DNA of 64,000 nt from positions 2,740,699 to 2,804,698 of the forward strand of contig NC_064041.1 in the NCBI RefSeq assembly GCF_932526225.1. The letters are read 5' to 3'. Under the pieces are notes generated by a model. That model was not told the DNA's origin and made no database searches. It saw only the letters and a list, made by a program, of their open reading frames with translations. This document shows, one piece after another, positions 25,490 to 34,585 of the stretch. The stretch is from Nematostella vectensis (Eukaryota > Cnidaria > Anthozoa > Actiniaria > Edwardsiidae). Position 1 is the first letter of the stretch. Every line of letters begins with the position of its first letter. A program made the position numbers and the translations under genes.

Positions 25490-25696
25490 GTTTCAACATT
25501 CTTCTTAAGTCTCAATTTTGAATAGGAAAATCATTGTTAATGTACAGGCTTGGCTAACAAAAAAAACTTGGCTGTTTTGATACATAAATGCCTATTGAAC
25601 AACAAAATGTGTCAATCACCAAAAAGTCAATTTCCTATCCTGAATGGATGATATAATCGGCTAAAGAGTGTTCATAGTACAGTAGGTTGTCTGATG

Positions 25697-26371
25697 TCAC
25701 TTGGAGACTTTCTTGAATCTACTGACAAGCTTGAAAAGTTTCTCAACATCAGAAAGTTCTGGAATGGCAAATGGTCCACTAATAAAACTAGGGACAGTCA
25801 TCGGACAATAAAATATGGTTGAGACGTGAACCTTGGTCACATCTTCCCTTCTTGGCCAGTGAAAAGTGGTTGCTCCGACTTTGTACAGGAACTTGAAGTT
25901 GACATGTGTTGCAGTGGCATCCAATACTCGACCAATGTAAAAGTTCTTTACATAATCTACGGCATAGTATTCCCCTTGTTGAATGGGCAATAGTGGGATG
26001 GGTGAAAGCCTTTTTTGGTGTAGCTCTTGAACCATCAGTATGCGGTATGCAGGGATGTCTTGCTGGGTAACCATCTTTCACTTGGTTGCAAGACATCTTG
26101 CATATATACAAGTAAATACACCAAAGTCAAATGAATTCACCTGTTGGGGAATCTCATAAGGCTTATTGGTATAAAAAGACCACTGGTCTATGGTGATTGA
26201 CTTGTCTACTTCTTTAAGAAAAAACATCATCTTGTCTACCTGCGTAGTTGCTGTCGGCTTGATATAATTCTGGGGCAAACTGTCAATGATAACGATGGTC
26301 TTCTCTTTTGGAAGTACTACTCCCAGGAACCAATGCTCACTGTTTACTGGATTGCAAGGAAACAACACCAT
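25697..26371 (-). pseudogene. Transposase C-terminal part: C48 (Ulp1-like) protease domain plus conserved tail
   Basis: The first half has the layout of a Ulp1/SENP cysteine protease: His in EHWFLGVV, Asp in IIDSL, then QQVNSFDFGVFTC. The family motif is DCG; here the nucleophile position (26123-26125) is TTT, Phe, instead of Cys, one base from TGT, so the protease should be inactive. An in-frame TGA (26078-26080) separates this from the second half, which resumes with KMVTQQDIPAYRI and holds GEYYAVDYVKNFYIGRVL and FHWPRREDV. I recognise that region as the shared C-terminus of uncharacterised invertebrate transposon proteins. It belongs to the same decayed gene as the DDE core at 26961-27924. 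Confidence 0.7.
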
Positions 26372-26477
26372 ATTTTACTCAAGTAGATTGCCCTTTCCCT
26401 TCAGAAGCTCTTCCAACTTCTTGTTTTCTACACCTCTCTCAAATTCCTCCCATCCAAATACCTCCACATTAGTGCTT

Positions 26478-26936
26478 TCACTTTTGATAGGAGTCAATCA
26501 CAAAATTTGAGTGCCATTTCATCTTATCTTTAGGCAGTTTTCCCTCCACTTCCTTCAGGTCCTGCATATTGATTAATGGGTCACCCTCAAATGCAACTCC
26601 CTCACCTATTATCAGCTGTACCAGGGTACTAGTACATGGGTTACACTCAAATTCTGTACAATGTTCCTTTAGATTGTTCTTAATCTCTTTCGGCAACCCA
26701 AGCTGAATCAGGATATCACCACCGCTGCCTTGAGAAAGAGTATCATCATTGCTATGATGAGTAGAGTCACCGTCCTCATCCATTTCACATATCTCCAAGT
26801 CACTATCTATGACCCTGTCCATGTCACTCTCTGTATCACTATCCTCGCTGCTTTCATCAGTGGCCACACTTCCACCACTCTCATCAGCTGAACTCTCACC
26901 CCAAGATATATCTTGATTCCCATGCAAATGGATCAC
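26478..26936 (-). pseudogene. Acidic linker of the transposon protein
   Basis: Continuous minus-strand frame of about 152 codons, rich in Ser, Asp and Glu in its first 60 residues (DESSEDSDTESDMD), then a charged helical stretch. It lies between the DDE core and the protease domain in the order expected for one long protein. No enzymatic motif. Confidence 0.55.
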
Positions 26937-26960
26937 TTTATGGGCAGAACATTGACTTGA

Positions 26961-27924
26961 TTATAGGCGACAGTGCAGACTAGGTCCCTCACTCGGCTCC
27001 AAGCAATGGATCTTTGCTATACCAGGTATAGGCTTTGCCTCTAGAAAGCAATTATCAAGCCCAAGTTTGATGCTAGCTTTGATTATATCTGCCTTGAGAA
27101 AAAGATGAGTAGAGATGGCAGTATACATTACATTAGCAACTTTGGCAAATTCCTCAGCATTCCCCACTCTTGGCACTTTCATCTGTGTCATCTAGACACT
27201 GCTGTCCACACGACCCTTTTGACAGTCCCTCCTAATCTATCGACTACCCCTTTTCCATGCGATGATGCGAAAAAATGCCAATTGATCTTGACGCTGTTTT
27301 GTTGCAGTGTTTGGTAAAAGTTTGCCATGTACCTGTTTTTAAATTGGGAGCTGGGACCATCTGAAAAGATATCAACACTTGCAACCTGTGGGAACATCTC
27401 TTTTAACAAAGTATTAATAGTATAGTCCATGAAGACTGTTATTGATTGCTTGTCATGGTTGTGATCATCGGTGACTATAACATGGGAGTTACAGGTTGTG
27501 TCAGTGTTGGCTGAATCTTTTGTCCATATGGCTACTGCGAACAATGTCACCTGTTCTTGGCATCAATGCGCTGGTTGGATTTCATCCTGGTGCTGGCATG
27601 TTTAATTTTCTGAGAAATCTAAATGTACAACTGCTTCATTTTCATTTAAGTTGGCAATACAGTCTTCAAAAAAGGCTGATTGCTTCCTCTTGATGAACAC
27701 ATGCTTTAAAAAGCTAGGGATTTTCTCACTCAGACAATATAGGGCCTCTTCTACAGTTCCCTCCTTGATTGTTTTCTGCATTTTTGTTACATTTTTAGGC
27801 TTGCCCTGTTTTGTGTCTATAGTGTTAGTAACCCTTTCCCATTGACTCCACTTTACAACATCATCTAAAGGGGCATCTTCTTTAATGCCATCCAGCCACT
27901 TGGGACAGTCGACACATTTCCCCA
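26961..27924 (-). pseudogene. DDE-type transposase core, decayed
   Basis: Read on minus, the segment begins at CVDCPKWLDG, part of a Cys motif broken by the LINE insertion. It then passes VVHLDFSENL (Asp codon 27617-27619), IFSDGPSSQFKNR (Asp codon 27359-27361) and SSHGKGVVDRLGGTVKR (Asp codon 27239-27241). Three spaced acidic residues in conserved contexts fit an RNase H-like transposase, and this trio is common in uncharacterised proteins of Hydra, corals, aphids and fish. The frame changes near 27550-27600 and again at 27188-27191, where the first frame stops and the next (KVPRVGNAEEFAKVA) begins. Superfamily not assigned. Confidence 0.7.
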
Positions 27925-28570
27925 GTTAGAATTATTTCATATTCACATTTCCTAGCCCATATGAAGCCAATTTTTAAAAATCTGAACATTTCAAGAATAG
28001 ACGAGATCCACTACTTGGAGACAGCTACTTTTATGTATAGGTTAACTCACGGTATATTACCAAACATTTTGGTCACTATTTTAAAAAATGAAACAGTCAC
28101 ATTCTTACAGTACCCGAACTTCAAATAATCTTTACATTAAATTCAAAAAAACTTCATTTGGACAGCAATCCATTTCTTATATAGGGAAAAAGCTGTGGAA
28201 CAATTTGAATTCTGAAATAAAATCAAAACCAAGCATTCCATCTTTCAAAACGAGCATACGGAAACAGCTTATTGATGACCTGGGGCATGATTCATAATGT
28301 TTGATAAAATAACTGGATGATTGCTTGTGATTTATAATCAGCATAGTTATACTTGATCACCAATGACATGTAATGATTTAAAAAAGTGTACTGTGTTAAT
28401 CACATCTTAAGAGCCAAATAAAAAACAACTTTGAAAACTCTGAAAACTATAAAAGGATCCTATAATTACAAGCTTTGCTTCCTTTAGAATCCTTTCCATT
28501 TGCATATAAATTCAATGTAATTACATAGAAAATGTATCAAGTGAATGGATAAATAAATGAATGGAATGGA
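27925..28570 (+). mobile_element. 5'-truncated LINE (non-LTR retrotransposon) tail, antisense to the transposase (copy A)
   Basis: Plus-strand coding runs from 27961 (FKNLNISRIDEIHYLETATFMYRLTHGILP) and, after a frameshift at 28088-28128, on to 28297 with HSYSTRTSNNLYIKF, FGQQSISYIGKKLWNNL and a final SFKTSIRKQLID. This is the C-terminal tail following the reverse transcriptase domain in CR1/L2/Jockey-like LINEs. A short 3' untranslated region ends in an ATAAATAAATGAATGG-type simple repeat near 28570. The limits are approximate, set by where transposase coding similarity stops (C of SGKEDCM) and resumes (CVDCP). The reverse transcriptase itself is absent. Confidence 0.75.
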
Positions 28571-29396
28571 ATCATGCAATCCTCTTTGCCACTGTCACAA
28601 ACAAATTGGTCGACAAATGATCCAGAATATGCTGCAAAGCTGGAAAGCTCCTTACTGAGACAATCACAAAGACACTTCACATTCTCATGGTGCATGCAAA
28701 GACAGACTTCTCTTGGCATTGAGGACTGCAGCAAAACATTAACTGGCCGCAGTGAACTAAATTTACTTAGACCTATCTTTATACTAGGATGCTCTGTCTG
28801 AAACAATCCAAATGTTTCTTTTAAAGACCATATCAAATGTCTCTTTTGAAGTTTGGATTTCTTGCCATCCTTTCTGACGATTACAAATTCACGCCATCCT
28901 GGGGCCTGACGGGAGATTGAGTCCAAAAAATAGAACTTCTATACGCTTTTAACTGTAAACTCATCGATTTTGTTGTTGCCTGAACTGCATGATTTCTGCT
29001 CTTTCAATGACACACCAGCAGATTTTGCAAGTTTTCAAACAACTGCACTTCTTTTTCTAGGGCTGTGTGGGAGATGTGGTGTCACCTTGTGAACTACTTT
29101 TCCTAATGCTTGGGGGTCTTGTAAGCAGCCTTGATGTCATTTAAATTATGCTGAACTGGAGTAGAAATTCCTTTGGCAGCTTGCTTTTTCAATAATTGAT
29201 GTAACCTCACTCTTTCTCTGCCTTTGATTCTCTGCCTTCCGGCCTCCAGTGGACTCAAAGTCTTTTTTCGACTCTCGCATTTCCTTTGCCTATCTTTAGC
29301 TTTATACGCTGCAGGTTTAGCTGGATTTGCTCTAATTTTGTTCCTGTACTTTCGGTTTCTTTCTGCTCCACTTAGGGATTTTTTGAATGGATTCAT
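28571..29396 (-). pseudogene. Transposase N-terminal part, decayed
   Basis: The likely start is the ATG at 29396 (MNPFKKSLSGAERNRKYR), a very basic Lys/Arg region typical of the N-terminus of this transposon protein family; an upstream in-frame ATG at 29474 adds only a hydrophobic, unfamiliar stretch. After a stop at 29103 the family pattern continues through PHLPHSPRKRSAVV and KLAKSAGVSL with further stops, then from 28926 as APGWREFVIVRKDGKKSKLQKRHLIW and LSKFSSLRPVNVLLQ followed by a Cys-rich segment. The LINE interrupts it at CM near 28574. Several stops and frameshifts make this a pseudogene, though introns cannot be fully excluded. Confidence 0.65.
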
Positions 29397-29568
29397 TTTG
29401 AGTATTCCCCTGAGTACCATGCTCAGGTGCATGAGCAAAAGGTCAGAACTGCTGAACACAAATATGGCTGTCATTTATGATAACTAAATGCTCCAATTGT
29501 ATCACATATTCTTAAGCTAAAGCAGTAAAAGTAAACAGAACGCCAAATTTTGGTTAAAAATCACATGC

Positions 29569-29974
29569 TGTAACGTCTGTGACATTCATTGTAACGTCTG
29601 TGACAACACTTAACAAAAGCTGCTGAATTAGTAATAAAAAAATCAAAAAAATAACTTTATAGTTAGCAAGCATGTTACCCAGGCTAGACACTTCTGCTGT
29701 GTTTTTTTTTTATGAAAAAGATTGAAAGTTCACAGGAATCGAGGTTTTATCTGAATGTAATAGAATATTGGTTGTTTTCATGTAACGTCTGTGACATTAA
29801 TTGTCCTGTCTATTTTTCTGTCACCAAAAAGGAAATTTTGGGAATGTCTACTACTCATGTAATACATTAATGCTGATCCATTTATGTATTAAAGTAAAGC
29901 CAAATAAATTGTGTTAAAATACTTTTTTCATAAGGTTTAACATGGAAAATTGTGTCTGAATGTAACGTCCGTGA
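29569..29974 (+). promoter_or_regulatory. Right subterminal repeats of the TIR transposon
   Basis: TGTAACGTCTGTGACA occurs at 29569-29584, 29590-29605 and 29781-29796, and TGTAACGTCCGTGA at 29961-29974, just inside the right TIR. Together with the left-end copies these are likely transposase-binding sites. Confidence 0.7.
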
Positions 29975-29992
29975 TGGTGGAATTGCCCAGTT

Positions 29993-30701
29993 TTAGATTT
30001 TTCTTCTGCTTTATTTAACTTTCTAGTATGATAAAATTCTTGTCTTTTTGCAATTCTTTTTTGTGCATCTTGCTTAGATTCACATGATCTATTTATATGT
30101 TATTGCTTTCTTTGTTTATCTAATCTTCTTTCTTTACTATCACTTCCCTCACATAAACAGTTTAGCTTTCTTTTTAAGCCTCTAAGTGCATTTCTGTGTT
30201 CTGCATTTGCAATTGGTACTGCAGCTACATAATGCAAATTGTTAATATATCCCAAAAATATAGTCCTCATTCCTTGTGGTGACCCATCTGGTGTTGTAAT
30301 AGTTGCTTGTGATGCATTTGGGTTAGAGTCGGTAATATGAATTATGAGATTGAAAGCATTAGCTACTGTTTGAATGATTATATTATCACACCAAGTGTGT
30401 GGTTTAGACATTTCTTGGATATAACTTTGCCAATTATTGTCAAAAATGCTTTCAACATAGAGCTCTGGGTGATCATTCAAATGTGCAATTCCTGCCAAAC
30501 GAATGTCATAGTGCAAATCTGGTTTGCCAAACAATTGAAAACTAAAAGCTTGAAAGAAGCAGGCACCTGAACCACCAACATCCAATGGTTGTAGGCCAAC
30601 AAGAGTCAGTTTTCTAGTTAATATTTGCCATGGAGAAGTCTTGGATTGAAGGATTGAAGGATCATCCCTCCACTCAAACTTTTATATTTCTTTGGAAGCA
30701 T
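29993..30701 (-). pseudogene. Helitron protein N-terminus with OTU cysteine protease domain (copy A)
   Basis: Probable start ATG at 30701 (MLPKKYKSLSGG). An 8-bp tandem duplication, GGATTGAA twice at 30643-30658, throws the frame; with a single copy it reads straight into SKTSPWQILTRKLTLVGLQP. An OTU-family protease domain follows: VGGSGACFFQAFS with the presumed nucleophile Cys codon at 30559-30561, WCDN, and a C-terminal NLHYVAAVP supplying the His. OTU domains are a known part of Helitron/Helentron polyproteins. A TAA at 30100-30102 interrupts the basic linker, which goes on in the same frame (CESKQDAQKRIAKRQEF) to the transposon insertion site. Two defects plus the insertion make it non-functional. 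Confidence 0.82.
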
Positions 30702-30932
30702 TTGATCAGTATTACTAAAGATACGTGTATGTCATATATTTTGCTTTTCCATTTGAAGCAGCATGCTGTTTCCTTCTAATCATTACACAAAATCTGCTAA
30801 AAAAACACTCCTTTCTGTAGATAAAATCAACAAAAAGTTGCTTGTAGTTTGTGATGAATAAGTAAATCGTAGAAGATTTCGGTATGGTTTTTCTGAGTGA
30901 GGCTTTACATTTGTGTCTCTGTCGTCTTTTGT

Positions 30933-31433
30933 TTAAAACGTGTATAAGTTTTTTCTTCCTATAGCGGGATGGTTCACGGTCTCTTTCGGCATTGTGTTGT
31001 TTTGACCTACAGTAGCAAGTTTTCGAACAGAACTTCTATATGATAACAAATCACAGGGATCCGTAGAAAAACTTTTATGTTCCAATTCATTATGGGTCTT
31101 AAATGTTACTATAGCTTCCAAAGTTGTGTATTCAGCACAAGTATCTAAGCTTATTTCGTTCTCGTCAACACTGTGCGAAGTACGAATTGCACGACTTTCG
31201 ATTTCATGTACGCCGTCCAAACTGGGTTCATTGATCCCGCAAAGGAGATAATTTTTACCCAAACTGGGTTTATGAAAGCTCAAATAGAGATTCGAAGGTG
31301 ATGAAAATGACTGCACACGTTTAGTAGCATGATGGAATGTGGTCCCGTAATTTCCTCCAATTTGACCTGTAAAAAAGCTTCCTAGAACACGAGAAAACCC
31401 TCGTGAAATTTTGCAAAGACTATGGCGATACAT
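30933..31433 (-). CDS. Hypothetical 166-codon open frame upstream of the Helitron gene (copy A)
   Basis: Starts at an ATG (31433) and ends at 30933. The protein has no recognised domain, signal peptide or repeat. It lies between a promoter-like segment (CArG boxes at 31625-31670 and a splice-donor-like AAAG|GTGAGT at 31483) and the Helitron N-terminus, on the same strand. It may be a leader exon, a captured host gene piece or chance. Confidence 0.3.
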   Translation of the reverse strand: MYRHSLCKISRGFSRVLGSFFTGQIGGNYGTTFHHATKRVQSFSSPSNLYLSFHKPSLGKNYLLCGINEPSLDGVHEIESRAIRTSHSVDENEISLDTCAEYTTLEAIVTFKTHNELEHKSFSTDPCDLLSYRSSVRKLATVGQNNTMPKETVNHPAIGRKNLYTF

Positions 31434-32415
31434 GCTATGGAAGCTGCGTAAGTTTTCGATACGATAGGAACGACAACACTCACCTTTCTTGATATAAATC
31501 TTGCTCTTTCTTCACCAAAAATCCTCCAACAAAAAGTTGAAATCTACGCTGACACAGCACGTTGTTGGAAAACTACTCGGACGCTATCGACAACTTGCGA
31601 AATTACTCGGGATTGCGAGGATTTCCATATATGGAATATTGACGAGTAGTAGTAGAGGTTCCATATATGGAGGACGAACATGCAATCGAGGCGAAAAACC
31701 ATGGATCCAAAGATCCATCTACTAACTGGGCAGATATGACTGGGCAACGGGCAACACACAACCTGAATAGTGTTGCTGCATAACGGCAGCAATAAGTTGT
31801 CAGGAAATGTTCAACTATTCTTGTTTACATGAATGAAAGCTCAAAATAATACAGTAAAATAGCTCTCTAATGGTCTTCGTAACCAGAAAAAGTACGATGA
31901 ACAATAGTTCAGCACAGAAAATATAGTATAATGAAAGAAACTCAACATATAAACAAGAAAGCCTATTTTCAACACAGGTATCCCGGAGTTGATGCAAAAC
32001 CGGAAATAGTAATGCCTAATTATGCATAGAAACCGCTGAAATCTGAGCCTAAGTACACTCGCACGAGACATCGAACTCGTGAAACAATCTACGTTTAAAA
32101 TATGGCTTTTATAACTGGAATACTACGGAAAAAACAAGGTTAATACTCAAAACTATCGGAACATAGGATGCCGGAAACACTGACAAAAGGTAAGGTCGGA
32201 ATACTTTGCGATTAGCGCATGAAAATACGACAAAAGTATCTATGCAAAAACCTACGTGTGACCTGAGATCAATTATGCAAAATTACACAAACAATGCTCA
32301 ACGATTATACGGTAAAACTCACAATGAGAACATAAAAGATTGATCCATCGGTACAATAGGAAATAACTCTAATTGAAACTTATGTCTTTAATTACAGAGC
32401 AATGGGAACAAGACG
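31434..32415. other. Promoter-like and unassigned sequence (copy A)
   Basis: Contains a strong minus-strand splice donor (AAAG|GTGAGT, GT at 31482-31483) and the two CArG boxes. From about 31800 to 32415 nothing is recognised beyond AT-rich sequence. Confidence 0.45.
31625..31670. promoter_or_regulatory. Pair of perfect CArG boxes (copy A)
   Basis: CCATATATGG occurs at 31625-31634 and again at 31661-31670, starts 36 bp apart. Both match CC(A/T)6GG, the binding site of SRF-type MADS proteins. They sit 140-190 bp upstream, on the minus strand, of the splice-donor-like site at 31483. Binding is inferred from sequence alone. Confidence 0.5.
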
Positions 32416-32550
32416 CAAAATGGAGAGTCTACCTATATACCGAGGTTGGGTTTTACAATTATGTTTTTCACATAACTGCACATGGAGAGTCTACCTATAT
32501 ACCGAGGTTGGGTTTTGCAATTATGTTTTTGACATAAGTGCGAAATTGAG
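32416..32550 (-). repeat. 63-bp minisatellite, two units (copy A)
   Basis: Two copies of a unit containing ACCTATATACCGAGGTTGGG and CAATTATGTTTTT. It is the reverse complement of the nine-unit minisatellite at 57563-58149. Confidence 0.9.
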
Positions 32551-32582
32551 AGTTCATCTTTTATAGTGGCGTCTGTACCATG

Positions 32583-32600
32583 AGGGTACAGATGTACCCT
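32583..32600. other. Perfect 8-bp hairpin near the duplication end
   Basis: AGGGTACA and TGTACCCT are separated by GA, 132 bp from the right end of copy A; the same hairpin is at 56653-56670 in copy B. Confidence 0.6.
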
Positions 32601-32841
32601 TTCTAGCCCAAACATTTATTCCATTTTAGATTGCAGAACATGTCTTAACGATTCAACTTTTTAAACTCTTTGTAAATACTCAAGTGCAGTAAACGCGCGC
32701 ATATGTGAAAAACTGAAACTAAAGAAGCAGTGCACCATTCGCTACACAACCACCTCTCCACCTACTTATCTCAACCTATCACCATCTTTATCTTCTATCA
32801 CCGCCTTCCTATATACTACAATACCACACTCACTCACTCTC

Positions 32842-32989
32842 TCATAACGATATATTATCACCCACATTTACACCATAACCTCACAAATTTGAAATCGACC
32901 TCCGCACCACTACCATTTTAACACACACAGACCCATCACGCTAAATTATAAGCCTTATCTACTCCACATCCCTCTCACCACCACTCTCA
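32842..32989 (+). repeat. 148-bp direct repeat, left copy
   Basis: Closely matches 34063-34210 (shared words include TTATCACCCACATTTACAC, AAATCGACCT and CTAAATTATAAGCC), with scattered substitutions. It lies near the left end of the G-depleted block. Confidence 0.85.
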
Positions 32990-34062
32990 CCACTAAACGC
33001 GCCCTACTACCTACACGCTCCCATACCCACCTCATACCACTAGCACACTCCTCCCCTGTACCCCACACCCCTTACCCCACCTACACACCTCAACTACACC
33101 CCAACATGCCACTACCACCACCCCTAGGCATACAGACCCCCGAACCATCCCACTCCCCTAACACCACACGCCCAAAACACACAACCACCCCACCTACAAC
33201 CACCTTCCCGTCTACACATAGTACAAACACATACATACCAACATCCCTCTCACAAATTAAATCTTACTCTATCCTTACCACACAACATACCTACCCACTA
33301 CTACCACCAAGCTCTATACATGTCACAACCCCCTTTCTCTCCCCCCTCATACCTAGCTAACCACCCAAGTACCCCTCTACTCACATCACCCGCACCCAAC
33401 CACCCACCTACCCCACAACAAGCACCCCCTCATCCCTCACCCCACAAACAGCCCCGTACCCACTTCACCCATACCACGTTGTCATACAACCCACCACGAT
33501 TATTCCAAGCCCCAACACAACACCAACACCCACCTAAGCCCCACACACCTACACTTCCTCCCCCCCCTCACACTTTCCTACACTCTCACCTAAAATATAC
33601 ACACCTAACACACCCTACACAAGCCAGACCCCTGCCAACACAAAAACCACACACCCCTTTCCCCCCCCCCATGGCCACAACACTACTCACCCTACAACAC
33701 ACCAAACCAACCACACCCTACAGCAGCCACTAGTCCTACAACCAGCGCTCCTTCCAACACCACACCCTACATACAGCCCAACCCACCTCCCACCACAAAC
33801 TTATCTACCCCTCCACACATAGCCTACTACATACACACCATAGCATTCCACGACTATATCAACCAACCCACAACACACCAACAAGCCACACCCTACACCA
33901 GACACTACCCCACAACCAATTCCCTCCCCTACAAACACCTACATACAGCCCCCTCCCCCACCATACAAACATTTACCCCACAGCACAAAACCCAACTACA
34001 AATGACCACACCCTATGACCCACCCTACCAACCCACAAACCAACACCTCACGATCACTTAAC

Positions 34063-34210
34063 ATCATAACGATACATTATCACCCACATTTACACAATAA
34101 CCTCACAAATTTTAAATCGACCTCTGCACCACTACCATTTTAACACACACAGACCCCTCACACTAAATTATAAGCCTTTTCTACTACACATCTCCCTCAC
34201 CACCACTCTT
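34063..34210 (+). repeat. 148-bp direct repeat, right copy
   Basis: Partner of 32842-32989, 1221 bp away. The pair may be LTR-like ends, or the remains of a ~1.2-kb tandem repeat. No primer-binding site or polypurine tract was recognised. Confidence 0.85.
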
Positions 34211-34585
34211 ACCTATACACCGTACCAATTTTTTCCCCACCAACACAGCCATTAGCCATCTCCATACCACACCATATTATTTTTTTTTCTTTTTCACCTA
34301 CCCACCACACACTATCACAACCTATTCTATAGTCCCACTTTATCTCTTCACCACCCTCCACAACCTACTAGTCGAACCTATCCACCTTTTCACCGTAATT
34401 ACACTACTACTAAGGGGGGAGTGGGTGTTATATTTGTTACATATGGCTTACTGGCAGCCCAAAGGAGAGGGCTATGCACTTATACGTTTATATAATTTTC
34501 TGGTGATCCTGGAAGGATGTGATGTACGTAGAGCATCTCACAACCAGAATATAATTTATAAACTAGTCAATATTGTTTTTTTTAG

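Larger units (their letters stand above)
24940..29988 (-). mobile_element. 5049-bp TIR DNA transposon inserted in the Helitron gene (copy A)
   Basis: The ends are GGGCAATTCCAC (24940-24951) and its exact complement (29977-29988). The flanks are AGTT at 24936-24939 and 29989-29992, a 4-bp target duplication. Because A and T border the ends, a 13-bp TIR with a 2-bp GT duplication is equally possible. Removing the element and one AGTT rejoins the Helitron reading frame exactly (AAA ACT GCA GAT on minus). Both ends carry subterminal TGTAACGTCYGTGAC motifs. Inside is a decayed minus-strand gene with a DDE-type core, a C48-like protease domain and a conserved C-terminal region. I do not assign the superfamily; it is a widespread invertebrate transposon type. 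Confidence 0.9.
1..32732. repeat. Segmental duplication, copy A
   Basis: Bases 1-17 match 36421-36437, and 2397-32732 match 36438-56802 once the piggyBac insertion (18-2392) and five extra array monomers are set aside. The offset is 34041 bp left of the array, 34040 inside its second unit and 24070 right of the array. Differences seen are C/T at 3405, G/A at 3925, C/T at 4930 and one A in a run near 6310. The right end is sharp: the copies agree through 32732 and differ from 32733. The left end lies at or beyond the window edge. This could be a recent true duplication or two haplotypes placed in tandem by an assembler. Confidence 0.95.
32733..34420. repeat. G-depleted, C/A-rich low-complexity block
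   Basis: Over about 1.7 kb the plus strand is built from C, A and T with few G, in CACC-, CCTAC- and ACCCA-like words. Long plus-strand frames here (for example 33106-33360 and 33320-33733) are Pro/Thr/His-rich and reflect composition, not genes. The minus strand is G-rich with many GGG runs, including ten or so G opposite the C-run at 33661-33670. It begins exactly where copy A ends. Composition switches back to normal at about 34420. Confidence 0.85.

Noticed and set aside
29224..29487. Hydrophobic plus-strand frame opposite the transposase N-terminus
   Set aside because: Antisense of a Lys/Arg-rich coding region, which produces Leu/Phe runs.
24940..29988. Assignment of the nested transposon to Kolobok, Sola, Academ or KDZ
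   Set aside because: A 4-bp AGTT duplication excludes a TTAA-specific family, but the remaining choices cannot be separated by eye.
33106..33733. Pro/Thr-rich plus-strand frames
   Set aside because: Products of the G-depleted composition; stop codons are rare there for compositional reasons.
32842..34210. LTR retrotransposon
   Set aside because: Direct repeats are present, but there is no internal gag/pol coding, primer-binding site or target duplication.
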